In this document: one piece after another, positions 7,751 through 16,551 of the stretch
Layout: each line of letters begins with the position of its first letter
How positions within the stretch are numbered: the stretch's first letter is position 1
Origin: CAVVKW01 sp963749035
GTDB lineage: Bacteria > Verrucomicrobiota > Verrucomicrobiia > Chthoniobacterales > JAATET01
Assembly: GCA_963749035.1 (NCBI GenBank)
Contig: CAVVKW010000001.1
Location: 295,209-359,208, forward strand
Direction: 5' to 3'
Length of the DNA: 64,000 nt
Translations under genes and position numbers: made by a program
Notes under the pieces: model-generated
Told to the model about the DNA's origin: nothing
What the model saw: the letters and a program-made list of their open reading frames with translations, nothing else
Databases searched by the model: none

Positions 7751-8749
7751 ATGAAGTCGCGATTGGACAAGGTCCGGGACCTCAGACTGGACGCCGCGCC
7801 GGATCCTCCACCGCCCTCCCGCCGCTGGGGACTCTGGCTTTTCGTCCTGATCGCGTTTGGCATCGCCGCCGTTCTCGCGTTCCGGTATTCGCCGCCCGGG
7901 AATTCGACTTCTCAAACGGAGGGAGAAGCGAACGCCGGCGTGCCCGCTGCTTCCGCGCCCGTGACTTCGCTTGAGGCTCGCGCCCCCGGCCGTTTCACCG
8001 CCGCCGGTTACGTCGAGCCGATTCCGCCGTTCCCGATGCACGTCAGCCCCCTCGTGCTCGGGCGAATCGATGAATTCGCCATCGTCGAGGGCGCGCCGGT
8101 GGAGGCCGGGCAGGTAATCGCCCGGCTCAACTCCGAGGAACTCCGAAGACGCCGCGCGGAGTTGCGGGCGGCGCTCGACATCAACGCCCAGCGGCTGTCT
8201 CTCGCCGCAAGCGAACTCGCGCGCTCCAAAAAACTGGCCGCCACTGGCGCGACCGCCGTCAACGAGCTGGAGCAGGCCAGCACGGACGCGGCCGTGCTCC
8301 GGGCGGAGGCGGCAAAACTCCGGACGGAAATCGAGACCGTCGAGTGGCGGATCGAGCAAGCCGACGTGCGCGCCCCGACCGACGGCGTGTTGTTCGAGCG
8401 GCTGGCGCACGTGGGCGACACGATCTACGCCGACTCGAAACGGGAAATCGCTTCGATCTACGACCCGGCGAAGCTGCAAATCTGGGTGGACGTCAACCAG
8501 CGCGACGCCGCCAGGCTGCACGTCGGGCAGCCCGTGGAAGTCGCTCTCGACGCCGAACCGGGCCGGGTCTTTACGGGCGAGGTCCTGCGGATTCTCCCGC
8601 GCGCGTCGCTCGCGAAGAACACGATCCAGGCGAAGATTCGTTTGCGCGAGACCTCGCCGAGCCTGCGCCCGGACATGAGCGCGAAAGTGACTTTTCTCGA
8701 GCCGAAAACCTCCCCGCTCGCCGCGGACCAAACCACCACCGCCCCATGA
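7751..8749 (+). CDS. HlyD-type periplasmic adaptor of an ABC exporter
   Basis: The 332-residue protein starts MKSRLDKVRDLRLDAAPDPP and has one membrane helix (WGLWLFVLIAFGIAAVLAF) at about residues 26-44. A split barrel-sandwich follows: GRIDEFAIVEGAPVEAGQVI, a coiled-coil hairpin with ELARSKKLAATGATAVNELE, then VRAPTDGVLFERLAHVGDTI. This is the membrane-fusion-protein layout. It should connect the ABC transporter encoded by the next three genes to the periplasm or an outer-membrane channel. Its stop overlaps the ATPase start (ATGA). No TolC gene is in this operon. Confidence 0.85.
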   Translation: MKSRLDKVRDLRLDAAPDPPPPSRRWGLWLFVLIAFGIAAVLAFRYSPPGNSTSQTEGEANAGVPAASAPVTSLEARAPGRFTAAGYVEPIPPFPMHVSPLVLGRIDEFAIVEGAPVEAGQVIARLNSEELRRRRAELRAALDINAQRLSLAASELARSKKLAATGATAVNELEQASTDAAVLRAEAAKLRTEIETVEWRIEQADVRAPTDGVLFERLAHVGDTIYADSKREIASIYDPAKLQIWVDVNQRDAARLHVGQPVEVALDAEPGRVFTGEVLRILPRASLAKNTIQAKIRLRETSPSLRPDMSAKVTFLEPKTSPLAADQTTTAP

Positions 8750-9450
8750 ATCCCATCGTCGATCTTCGCAGCATTCACAAAGTCTACGCCCGCGGCGGCG
8801 AAAAGCTGGATGTCCTCCAGGGAGTGAGCGTCCAGGTCGCGCCCGGTGAATTCCTCGCGCTCATGGGACCGAGCGGCAGCGGCAAGACGACGCTGCTTAA
8901 CCTCATGGCCGGCATCGACACACCGACCTCGGGCGAGATCGTCGTGAACGGGCAGGACATCGCGAAAATGAGCGAGGACCAGCTCGCGGCGTGGCGCACG
9001 CGCAATGTCGGCTACGTCTTTCAGTCCTTCAATCTCGTCCCGGTGCTCACCGCCTACGAGAACGTCGAGCTGCCCCTGCTCCTGCTGCCGCTCGACCGCC
9101 GCCGCCGTCACGAGCAGGTGCTCACCGCTCTGGAGGTCGTCGGCCTGAGCGACCGCAAGGACCACCTGCCCCGCCAGCTCAGCGGCGGGCAGGAGCAGCG
9201 CGTCGCCATCGCGCGCGCCATCGTGACCGACCCTCCCCTCGTGCTCGGCGACGAGCCGACCGGCGACCTCGACCGCGAAAATGCGGAGTCCATGATGGAA
9301 CTCATCGCGACGCTCTGCCGCGAATTCCAGAAAACCTTCGTCATCGTGACCCACGACCCGAAGGTCGCCGAGGCCGCCACCCGCGTCCTGCACATGGACA
9401 AAGGCGTCCTCGTCGAAAACGAACGAATCTCCCCGGAGGCGGCCCGATGA
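8746..9450 (+). CDS. ABC transporter ATPase, LolD/MacB type
   Basis: The 234-residue ATPase has Walker A (GPSGSGKTT), the signature LSGGQEQRVAIARAIV, Walker B (LVLGDEPTGDLD) and the H-loop TVTHD-like segment VIVTHDPK. The arrangement fits the MacB/LolD/FtsE family that works with FtsX-type permeases. The signature has E in place of the more common Q in GGQQQR. Both ends overlap neighbours by ATGA, so the adaptor, ATPase and first permease are translationally coupled. Confidence 0.9.
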   Translation: MNPIVDLRSIHKVYARGGEKLDVLQGVSVQVAPGEFLALMGPSGSGKTTLLNLMAGIDTPTSGEIVVNGQDIAKMSEDQLAAWRTRNVGYVFQSFNLVPVLTAYENVELPLLLLPLDRRRRHEQVLTALEVVGLSDRKDHLPRQLSGGQEQRVAIARAIVTDPPLVLGDEPTGDLDRENAESMMELIATLCREFQKTFVIVTHDPKVAEAATRVLHMDKGVLVENERISPEAAR

Positions 9451-10592
9451 AGTTCCTGCCCTTCGCCTTGAAAAGCCTCTTTCGCAATCCCGTGCGCGCC
9501 CTCCTGACGTTGCTCGGCGTCGGCGTGGCGATGTTCCTCTTCACCGGCGTCGTCTCGCTCGACCAGGGAATGCGGCGCATGCTCACGAACTCGTCCGGCG
9601 ACGACGTCCTCGTCGTCTTCGACAAATACCAGGGCTGCCCGCCGCTCTCGAAGCTGCCCACCGCCCATCAAGGGCAGGTCGCCGATCTCTCCGGGGTGGC
9701 CGGGACCATGCCGACCCTCTTCCTGCTGAGCGCCTGCTCGCGCGCCACCGATCTCGTGGCGGTCCACGGCATCGAACCCGAAAAATTTCGGGACTTTCGC
9801 GAGATCGACCTCCCCGACGACCAATACCGCGCCTTTGCCGAAGAGCGCGGCGCGGCCATCGTCGGCGAGCGGGTGGCGCGCCGCTATGGGTGGGAGATCG
9901 GCCAGGCCGTCACGCTCCAGCAGCTCGGCGGCGTCTCGTTCACGATCCGGGGGATCTTCCGCGCGCCGGGCAACAGCCTGGAAAACGCGATCCTCGTCGA
10001 TCTCGACTACCTCCAGTTTGCAACCGATCAGGTCGGCCAAATGACCCTGCTCCTCGTGAAAGTGTCCGATCCCGAGCGGGCCGGCGCGGTCGCGGAACGG
10101 GTGGACGCGTTGTTTTCGAGTTCCGCCTCGCCGACGAAGACCTCGCCCGAGCAGGCGTTCATCGCCACGGCGATCTCGGGAGTCACCGGCATCGTCGAGT
10201 TCAGCCGCTGGCTGGGCTACGTGGCCCTCGGCATCATTCTCATTGGCGTGGGAAACAGCCTCGCCATGACGATCCGCGACCGCACCCGCGAGTTCGCTAT
10301 TTTGAAGACGCTCGGATTCCGGCGCGTTCAGGTGCTTGGCCTCGTCATCTCCGAGGCGGCGCTGAGTTCTTTGCTGGGAGGCGCGCTCGGCGCCGGTCTC
10401 GCCTGGCTGCTGGTCAACCGGTCGAGTCTCTCGCTCTCGGTCGAGGGCTTCACGATCACGCCGCACGTCTCGCCGGAACTCGCCGCGGGGGCCATCGTGC
10501 TGGCGGCCATCCTCGGCACGGTGGCCGCCGTCGTTCCCGCCATCCAGGCCAGCCGGCTGCAAATCGTGCGCGCTCTACGGGAGGACGATTAA
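9447..10592 (+). CDS. FtsX-type ABC permease 1
   Basis: The 381-residue protein starts MKFLPFALKSLFRNPVRALL with a first membrane helix (LLTLLGVGVAMFLFTGVV), a large periplasmic domain (residues about 45-250) and three C-terminal helices including TREFAILKTLGFRRVQVLGL, the FtsX-domain hallmark. It should pair with the second permease as a heterodimer driven by the upstream ATPase. The substrate is unknown. Confidence 0.85.
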   Translation: MKFLPFALKSLFRNPVRALLTLLGVGVAMFLFTGVVSLDQGMRRMLTNSSGDDVLVVFDKYQGCPPLSKLPTAHQGQVADLSGVAGTMPTLFLLSACSRATDLVAVHGIEPEKFRDFREIDLPDDQYRAFAEERGAAIVGERVARRYGWEIGQAVTLQQLGGVSFTIRGIFRAPGNSLENAILVDLDYLQFATDQVGQMTLLLVKVSDPERAGAVAERVDALFSSSASPTKTSPEQAFIATAISGVTGIVEFSRWLGYVALGIILIGVGNSLAMTIRDRTREFAILKTLGFRRVQVLGLVISEAALSSLLGGALGAGLAWLLVNRSSLSLSVEGFTITPHVSPELAAGAIVLAAILGTVAAVVPAIQASRLQIVRALREDD

Positions 10593-11744
10593 ATGAGACT
10601 GCCGCTCCGCTACAATTTCCGCAGCCTGTTGCGCCGGAAAACCCGCGCGGCCATGACGGCGCTCGGCATCGGCCTGGCCGTGCTGGTGGCCGTCCTCATG
10701 CTCGCCCTTTCCACGGGTTTGACGAACAGCATTCGCGCCACCGGCCACCCCCTCAATGTCCTCGTCACCAGCAAGGGAGCCGAGACCACGGAGTTCTCCT
10801 CCATCGATCCCGCCGTCTTGGACGTGCTGCGATTCTCCCCCTACGTCGCGGCGGCGGGAGAGAGTCCCATGGCTTCGCCGGAGGTCTACTTCACCACGCA
10901 GGCGGAAACCGGCCCGGGTCTCCCGGCGGCGCAGGCCCTCGTGCGCGGCGTGCTCCCGGCCGCTCTCGGCGTGCACGATCAGGTGCGGTTGACGGACGGA
11001 CGCTTCCCCGGCCAGCCCGGCGAGATCATGGTCGGCCCGCTGGTCCCGGCCAAGCTCAGCGTGTCGGATGATCGCCTCGCCATCGGCCAGTCGCTCACGT
11101 TCGAGGGAACGCCCTGGAAGATCGTCGGACGGTTCGCCGCGCCGGGCACCGCCTTCGAATCCGAAATCTGGGGGCCGCTCGACGACCTCATGGTGGCCGC
11201 CCGGCGGAGCGAACTCTCCTCCATCGCCCTGCGGGCAAAAGACGCCGCCGCGCTGGAGGAAATGCTCTTCGACTTCGCCACGCGCAGCGACGTGCTCGTC
11301 GAGGCCCGCCGCGAAACCGCCTACTACGCGGCCTACGCCGAGGCGTTTCGCCCCGTCCAGATCATGGTCCACGTGATGACCGCGATGCTGGTGCTGGGCG
11401 GGGTCTTCATCGGAATGAACACCCTGTTCGCCGCCGTGATGAGCCGCATCCGCGAAGTCGGCGTGCTGCGCACCGTCGGCTATCGCCGCGGGGACATCGC
11501 CCTGTCCTTCCTGATCGAATCGCTCATCCCCGCCCTCGTCGGCGGCGCGCTTGCCTGCCTGGTCGCCCTCGGCGCGAACGGATTTGCCCTGCGCATTCCC
11601 ATGGGCGCGTTCCGCTTCGAGGTCGGACCCTCGCTCCTCGCGGTCGGCATGGGCCTGAGCGCGCTCATCGGAATCCTCGGCGCCGCCTGGCCGCTCTGGC
11701 GGTCGGCCCGCCTCAAAACCGTCGATGCCATCCGGCATCTCTGA
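10593..11744 (+). CDS. FtsX-type ABC permease 2
   Basis: The 383-residue protein starts directly after the previous stop codon. It has the same layout: a first helix (MTALGIGLAVLVAVLMLALS), a periplasmic domain and three C-terminal helices with SRIREVGVLRTVGYRRGDIA. The two permeases differ clearly in sequence, so the transporter probably uses a heterodimeric membrane part rather than the fused homodimer of MacB. Confidence 0.85.
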   Translation: MRLPLRYNFRSLLRRKTRAAMTALGIGLAVLVAVLMLALSTGLTNSIRATGHPLNVLVTSKGAETTEFSSIDPAVLDVLRFSPYVAAAGESPMASPEVYFTTQAETGPGLPAAQALVRGVLPAALGVHDQVRLTDGRFPGQPGEIMVGPLVPAKLSVSDDRLAIGQSLTFEGTPWKIVGRFAAPGTAFESEIWGPLDDLMVAARRSELSSIALRAKDAAALEEMLFDFATRSDVLVEARRETAYYAAYAEAFRPVQIMVHVMTAMLVLGGVFIGMNTLFAAVMSRIREVGVLRTVGYRRGDIALSFLIESLIPALVGGALACLVALGANGFALRIPMGAFRFEVGPSLLAVGMGLSALIGILGAAWPLWRSARLKTVDAIRHL

Positions 11745-11767
11745 ACCCAAAAGAAAGAAAAAGAAAA

Positions 11768-12166
11768 ATGAAAACCAAAACCCTGACCACCACCCTCATC
11801 GCCACGCTTTGCGCCCTCGGCCTGGCAACGGCCGAAGACCAGTCTGCCGTCACCGGAGTCAACGCCCTGGTCGCCAACCCCGCCGAGCATTCCGGCAAGA
11901 TCGTCACGTTCACCGGCATCGTGAACCTCGTTTCCGAGGAACGAAAAATGTTCACGCTCATCGACACGTCCGAAGCCGACTGCACGGACGCCTGTCAGCA
12001 ACCCACGATCATCGCCGAACTCGGTCCCGACCTGACGACGCTGCCGAAACCCACCGAGACCGTCGTTGCAACGGGCAAAGTGGACACCTCGAACTCGCCA
12101 GCCCGCGTGACCGTGACGGAATTGATCTCCGGCAAGGAAGCCGTAGAGGCTTCGTCGAAGCGATGA
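11768..12166 (+). CDS. Exported OB-fold-like small protein
   Basis: This 132-residue protein has a signal peptide (MKTKTLTTTLIATLCALGLA) cleaved after TAE or nearby. The mature part (GVNALVANPAEHSGKIVTFT then FTLIDTSEADCTDAC) has the strand order of bacterial OB-fold-like periplasmic proteins. Two cysteines in DCTDACQQP may form a metal site or disulfide. It ends the ArsR-controlled operon and probably acts in the periplasm with the exporter. An AAGAAAGAAAAAG stretch precedes the ATG. Confidence 0.65.
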   Translation: MKTKTLTTTLIATLCALGLATAEDQSAVTGVNALVANPAEHSGKIVTFTGIVNLVSEERKMFTLIDTSEADCTDACQQPTIIAELGPDLTTLPKPTETVVATGKVDTSNSPARVTVTELISGKEAVEASSKR

Positions 12167-12260
12167 TACGCGGACCGGGGTGGGTGCCGCGGCCCTTTCG
12201 GGGATTGGTCAACATACCGTGAGAGCCGCCCATTCGGCCACGCCCCCAAGCCTGTCTTCC

Positions 12261-12745
12261 CTACTCGGTTAATCCGATTTCCCTGGTCGCATGTTCCAGC
12301 CGAAGCTCGTCGAGTTTGTCAAACGGAAGTGACCAGAAAAGCTCGAGTCGGCGTTTGATTTGCTGGGTCACGTCCCAGAAAATCTTTTCCTTCTGCTCGT
12401 CGGTTCCCTGCGCCTCGCCCGGATCAGGTGATCCCCAGTGAGCGATGATCGGTTGGCCAGGCCACACCGGGCACGTCTCCTTGGCGTTGTCACAGAGGGT
12501 GATGACGAAGTCGAACTCGACGTCTTCGAACTCCTCCCACGATTTGCTCCGGGCGTCGGCGGTGTCGATGCCGTAGTGCTCTTTGAGAATCTTCACCGCA
12601 AGAGGGTGTGGATCGGGGCAGGGATTGGAACCCGCGCTGGCGACATTGAATTTGTCGGCGGCGTATTTCTTCACGAGATATTCGGCGATGATGCTTCGCG
12701 CGGAATTGCCTGTGCAGAGGGCAAGAGGATATTGGTCTTGTCCAT
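12261..12745 (-). pseudogene. arsC: Degenerate copy of arsenate reductase
   Basis: From LCTGNSARSIIAEYL to REIG the sequence is nearly identical to the intact arsC at 21483. The start region is frameshifted: the ATG at 12745 reads MDKTNILLP and then runs out of frame with LCTGNS, so the CX5R site cannot be translated from it. The copy follows the last codons of a Cys-tailed FmdB-like gene (12757-12780), matching the gene order of the intact operon with the second arsC replaced. It arose by duplication and is probably non-functional. Confidence 0.7.
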
Positions 12746-12756
12746 TAATCCGACCC

Positions 12757-12780
12757 TCAGCAGCAGCTCGACGATTCTTA
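12757..12780 (-). pseudogene. Last codons of a Cys-tailed FmdB-like gene, cut by an IS
   Basis: The minus strand reads ESSSCC followed by TGA, identical to the end of the FmdB-like gene at 22470-22688. The IS1031-like element begins immediately beyond it. Across the element, similarity to the intact gene stops within a few bases, so only the tail was duplicated or the rest was lost. Confidence 0.65.
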
Positions 12781-13676
12781 GAGCCTGTCTGAAAACGCGG
12801 GTGTTTACGAATATTGGTTAAGCATGATTCGGATAGCGGCAAGAAAGACGAAAGCTTTGGCACTGGAGATTGTTTTTTCGTAGTCGCGGACGAGGCGGCG
12901 CTGGTGGTGCAGCCAACCAAAGGTGCGCTCGACAACCCAGCGTTTAGGCAGGACTTTGAAGCCCTGAGTCGAGTCGCAGCGGCGGATAATTTCCACTCTG
13001 GTATCTGCGCTTTCGGTATGGACCCAGTTGGCGAAGGGTTCCCCGGTGAATCCTCCATCGGCCCAGATCTTTTTCAACCGATGCTCCTTGAGCACGGGCC
13101 TGAGCAGTTCCATAGCTCCTGCTCGCTCGGGAGTGTCGGCGGGAGCGATGAAGACGCCCAGAATCAGACCTAATGTGTCCACGCAGAGGAAGCGCTTGCG
13201 TCCTTTGGTCTTCTTCCCGGCATCGTAGCCTACGGTGCCACCATGAGCCGCCGCCCGAACGGTCTGGCTGTCTATTACTGCCGCGCTCGGCTGCTTCTTC
13301 TTGCCCGCTAACTTGCGAAGACTCTCTCGGAAAAACGCATGGAGGGTTTCCAGCAGTCCGGAGCGCGACCAGACCCAAAAATGATGATAGACCGTTTTCC
13401 AACATGGAAACTCCTTTGGTAGCAGCCGCCAAGGGCACCCGCTCTTCGTCATATACAACACCGCGTCGACAACCCGGCGAAGGCACGTCCGCGGTCGTCC
13501 CGTCCGGGCCTTTTTTGGCAGCAGGGGACGAAGGATTTCCCATTGAAAGTCGGTCAGATCTGTCTGGTATTCGGCGAATTGCATCGCTTGAATTCCCTTT
13601 CGGATAGAAGGCAAACGTCTTGCCGTTCTCAGGAATCAAGGTAATTCCCCCACTTTTTTCGTTTTCAGACAGGCTC
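12781..13676. mobile_element. IS1031-like insertion sequence (IS5 family)
   Basis: Perfect terminal inverted repeats GAGCCTGTCTGAAAAC (12781-12796) and GTTTTCAGACAGGCTC (13661-13676) bound an 896-bp element. TTA is present on both sides (12778-12780 and 13677-13679), a 3-bp TNA target duplication as in the IS1031 group. One intact transposase gene fills the element. The intact ends and duplication point to a fairly recent insertion. Confidence 0.85.
12805..13584 (-). CDS. IS5-family (IS1031 group) transposase
   Basis: The product starts MQFAEYQTDLTDFQWEILRP; an upstream ATG at 13614 adds ten residues. The N-terminal DUF4096-like part has RPRTCLRRVVDAVLYMTKSG followed by WRLLPKEFP. DDE catalytic segments are visible as AVIDSQTVRAA (first D), IWADGGFTG (second D) and WVVERTFGWL (E). 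The length of 259 residues is normal for a single-frame IS1031-like transposase. It appears intact. Confidence 0.9.
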   Translation of the reverse strand: MQFAEYQTDLTDFQWEILRPLLPKKARTGRPRTCLRRVVDAVLYMTKSGCPWRLLPKEFPCWKTVYHHFWVWSRSGLLETLHAFFRESLRKLAGKKKQPSAAVIDSQTVRAAAHGGTVGYDAGKKTKGRKRFLCVDTLGLILGVFIAPADTPERAGAMELLRPVLKEHRLKKIWADGGFTGEPFANWVHTESADTRVEIIRRCDSTQGFKVLPKRWVVERTFGWLHHQRRLVRDYEKTISSAKAFVFLAAIRIMLNQYS

Positions 13677-13835
13677 TTAGCAGTGATCTGGTCGGTCGGG
13701 ATGTTTTAGTCGTGAACTTAAACAGACGGAACGCCAGCGAATCGAATCCGGATTACCTTTTTTCCCTTGGTCGACCTGTCCGACCTCCGTGGTCGCGAGT
13801 TTTTGCTGTCGCTCCATGCAGTCCCCTCAATTTGG

Positions 13836-14864
13836 TCACTCAGGGTCGATTGTCAGGAGGTTGTAGAACGGGATTCCTGTCGTGGGCTGGCCTCCGAATC
13901 GGGTGCCGGTGTTGCGCTCAGTGAGGTGTTCAATACCTTGGTTGTAGCTGATCGCAGAAAGTGGCAGGTAATTGACGTCGTAAACAAACCGGCTGGCGTC
14001 TTTTAGGAAGTATTGGAGAAAGTTTATCACGAAGGGTTTTTCTTCGAGAGAGGCCGTATTCACGTAGATGAAGAGGGGACGACCGAGCGGGATATAGTAT
14101 CCCTCCTTGACAGCCTTGTTCGACGGCGGAACCGGGCGACTCCGCCGGGACTCGCCGGCTATGGCGTCGTAGTCGTTCTCGATCGGCACGGCTTTGAGCT
14201 TTTCCTGCTCGGCGGAGTAGTAGGCGAAGGGAATGAAGCCAAGGGCGTATTTGCTCCGCTCGATGCCCGCGACGAGTTCGTTGTCGTCTTCGCTGCCCGT
14301 GTAGTCTTTGCGCAGGGTCTTTCCTCCAGTGATGACTTCTGCGAAGTAATCGTAGGTGCCAGAATCGGTGCCTGCTCCGTAGAGTTTGATCTCTTCATCC
14401 GGCCACTCCGGTCGGATTTGGGTCCATCGCGTGACGGTGCCCTCGGCGCTTGGTTCCCAGAGCATTTTGAGTTCGGACGTCTTGATCGAGTCCATCCAGT
14501 CGTTCTCGACGTTGACAGCGATGGTGAGCGCATCGTAAGCGATGGGGATTTCAATAAATTCGATACCGTTGGCTTTGGCCTCGGCGATTTCGGCGGACAG
14601 AATCGGTCGCGAAGCATCCTGAATGTCGATCTCGCCTTGGAGGAACTTGCGGAATCCACCAGTCGTGCCGGAGAATGCCACGTCAATCTCTACAGCACCC
14701 TCGGTGTGTTCTTCGTAAGCTTGGGCAGCGGCCGTGATAATCGGATAAACCGTGCTCGATCCGTCGATGGCGATGCGCTTTTCCTGCGCAATCGAGAGTC
14801 CAGGAACGGCCACGATGATCGTTGCTGTCGTCAGGAATAATCGGAGGTTGGTCGAAATTTTCAT
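13836..14864 (-). CDS. pstS: Phosphate ABC transporter substrate-binding protein PstS (copy 1)
   Basis: The 342-residue protein has a signal peptide (LFLTTATIIVAVPGLSIAQ) and the PstS hallmarks IAIDGSSTVYPI, FSGTTGGFRKF and GAGTDSGTYDYF, which bind phosphate through serine and threonine side chains. It is the periplasmic binding protein of the Pst importer. It is transcribed leftward from a promoter shared with a divergent arsR gene, away from pstCAB. Residue differences from the second PstS suggest a different family branch. Selectivity against arsenate would be a reasonable but untested role. Confidence 0.88.
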   Translation of the reverse strand: MKISTNLRLFLTTATIIVAVPGLSIAQEKRIAIDGSSTVYPIITAAAQAYEEHTEGAVEIDVAFSGTTGGFRKFLQGEIDIQDASRPILSAEIAEAKANGIEFIEIPIAYDALTIAVNVENDWMDSIKTSELKMLWEPSAEGTVTRWTQIRPEWPDEEIKLYGAGTDSGTYDYFAEVITGGKTLRKDYTGSEDDNELVAGIERSKYALGFIPFAYYSAEQEKLKAVPIENDYDAIAGESRRSRPVPPSNKAVKEGYYIPLGRPLFIYVNTASLEEKPFVINFLQYFLKDASRFVYDVNYLPLSAISYNQGIEHLTERNTGTRFGGQPTTGIPFYNLLTIDPE

Positions 14865-14924
14865 TGGTTTTAGGATGAGGGTTCGGAATCAACTGGGGTG
14901 GATGCAAGTTCACCCGCGCGTCGG

Positions 14925-14963
14925 CATATACGCATAGGCATATATTGTGACAAGTTTGTCACA
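14925..14963. promoter_or_regulatory. Divergent operator-promoter block, pstS1/arsR
   Basis: An 18-bp palindrome, TGTGACAAGTTTGTCACA (14946-14963), adjoins by one base a second inverted repeat, TATACG-N6-CATATA (14927-14944). On the minus strand TTGTCA (14953-14948) and TATATG (14930-14925) form a promoter with 17-bp spacing for pstS1, with both palindromes covering it. On the plus strand the same palindrome supplies TTGTCA at 14956-14961 for arsR. The arrangement is repeated, mirrored, before the second pstS. Confidence 0.6.
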
Positions 14964-15011
14964 GTTCCTCGCTGAAATTTTTCTCATTCCGCGCTATCTC
15001 TAGAGGTTTTG

Positions 15012-15434
15012 ATGAAGAAAACGGATCGGAGGATGAGTGAGGGAGACTTAGTGCGGGTCTATGAATGCCTGTGCGACGTGACGCGCTTGCGGATTCTCCA
15101 CCTACTGATGAAGTCGGCGTTGTGCGTCTGCCACCTCGAGCAGATCGTTGGAGGACCACAGGCCCGGATTTCCCGGCACTTGGCTTATCTCAAGCGGCAT
15201 GGCGTGGTGACGACGTTGCGCCACCATAATTGGAGCATCTATCAGCTTCAGAAAAGTCATTCGGAACTGGTGGAGCTTCAGCTTCGGTGCTTGCAGGACT
15301 GCGTGCAGGAAATGTCCGTCTTCCGGGAAGATCGTGAGAGACTGGCGACTTTGCGCGATGACGTGAAATGGATCGAAAACTTGATGGCTGGCAGGCTATT
15401 CAGCGTGCCGCCGAAGGGTTCGGACTGTCGGTGA
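15012..15434 (+). CDS. arsR: ArsR-family regulator between two pstS genes
   Basis: The protein has 140 residues with start ATG 15012 (a TTG at 15009 is also possible). The winged helix VTRLRILHLLMKSALCVCHL carries the CVC pair in the recognition region, the classical As(III)/Sb(III) ligand site of ArsR. The DNA-contact helix is GPQARISRHLAYLKRHG. A C-terminal segment with CLQDC adds two cysteines. It lies between two pstS genes that have mirrored operator blocks, so it probably represses both under low arsenite. Confidence 0.85.
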   Translation: MKKTDRRMSEGDLVRVYECLCDVTRLRILHLLMKSALCVCHLEQIVGGPQARISRHLAYLKRHGVVTTLRHHNWSIYQLQKSHSELVELQLRCLQDCVQEMSVFREDRERLATLRDDVKWIENLMAGRLFSVPPKGSDCR

Positions 15435-15472
15435 TTGATCGGGTTGTGCCTACCGCTTCTGGCAAGCGGATT

Positions 15473-15511
15473 TGCGACAAAAATGTCACAATATACGTTT
15501 GGGCGTATACA
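15473..15511 (+). promoter_or_regulatory. Operator-promoter block before pstS2
   Basis: The palindrome TGCGACAAAAATGTCACA (15473-15490) is followed after one base by TATACG-N6-CGTATA (15492-15509). The promoter elements ATGTCA (15483-15488) and TATACA (15506-15511) have a 17-bp spacer. Order, spacing and sequence match the block at 14925 when read toward pstS. Confidence 0.6.
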
Positions 15512-15571
15512 CTCGGAATTGGATGCTCGTTTTCGCGGTTACGAACCGCGCAAAACCTAAACACCATACCC

Positions 15572-16543
15572 ATGAAATCCCTGAAAACACATTTTGTCCT
15601 CCTCGCGACGGCAGGCCTAGCGTTCAACGCAGTGGCCGCTCCGGTCGAGGTCGATCCCTCCATCCCTGCCTACACCCAGACCAGCGGTGTCTCGGGCAAC
15701 TTGAACTCGATCGGTTCCGACACACTGAACAACCTGATGACCTTCTGGGCGGAAGGCTTCAAGAAGGAATACCCGAACGTCAACATCCAGATTGAAGGCA
15801 AGGGGTCGTCGACCGCACCGCCGGCCCTCATCGCCTCGACGGCCCAGCTCGGGCCAATGAGCCGCGAGATGAAGTCGTCCGAGATTGATGAGTTCGAAAA
15901 GAAATTCGGCTACAAGCCGACTGAGATCAAAGTGGCGGTGGACGCCTTGGCGGTCTTCGCCAACAAGGACAACCCAATCGAAGGACTCACGATGGCGCAG
16001 GTCGATGGCATCTTTTCCAGCACGCGCAAGGCGGGCGGCGAAGATATCACGACCTGGGGCGAAGTCGGGCTGACCGGTGATTGGGCGAACAAGCCGCTGT
16101 CTCTCTTTGGACGCAACAGCGCGTCCGGCACGTATGGGTTTTTCAAGGAGCAAGCCCTCAGCAAGGGCGACTTCAAGTCCAGCGTGAAGGAGCAACCCGG
16201 CTCGTCTGCGGTCGTGCAGGGAGTGGCGAGCGACATCGCCGGTATCGGCTATTCGGGCATCGGTTACATCACGTCCGGAGTGAAGGCCGTGGCACTGGGC
16301 GAAGAGGCTGGCAAGTTTGTCGAGCCGACTTACGAGAATTGCCTGAGCGGTGATTATCCGCTGGCGCGCTTCCTCTACGTTTACGTCAACAAGAAGCCAG
16401 GTGAGCCGATTGACAAGCTCACGGCGGAGTTCCTGAAATACGTGCTCTCGCAGCAGGGGCAGGAGATCGTCGTGAAGGACGGCTACTTCCCGCTGCCAAT
16501 GCAAATCGTCGAGGAAACGCTCTCCGAGGTCAGCGCAAACTAA
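15572..16543 (+). CDS. pstS: Phosphate ABC transporter substrate-binding protein PstS (copy 2)
   Basis: The 323-residue protein starts MKSLKTHFVLLATAGLAFNA with a signal peptide. It carries NSIGSDTLNNLM, EGKGSSTAPPALI and FGRNSASGTYGFFK, the phosphate-binding loops of the PstS family that accompanies long-form PstC and PstA. It is the first gene of the pstS-pstC-pstA-pstB operon. It is clearly different in sequence from PstS1. Confidence 0.9.
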   Translation: MKSLKTHFVLLATAGLAFNAVAAPVEVDPSIPAYTQTSGVSGNLNSIGSDTLNNLMTFWAEGFKKEYPNVNIQIEGKGSSTAPPALIASTAQLGPMSREMKSSEIDEFEKKFGYKPTEIKVAVDALAVFANKDNPIEGLTMAQVDGIFSSTRKAGGEDITTWGEVGLTGDWANKPLSLFGRNSASGTYGFFKEQALSKGDFKSSVKEQPGSSAVVQGVASDIAGIGYSGIGYITSGVKAVALGEEAGKFVEPTYENCLSGDYPLARFLYVYVNKKPGEPIDKLTAEFLKYVLSQQGQEIVVKDGYFPLPMQIVEETLSEVSAN

Positions 16544-16551
16544 GTCGGACT

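Noticed and set aside
14946..14963. CRP-type binding site
   Set aside because: TGTGA and TCACA are present but separated by eight bases instead of six, and the site is repeated in a context that fits a local regulator better.
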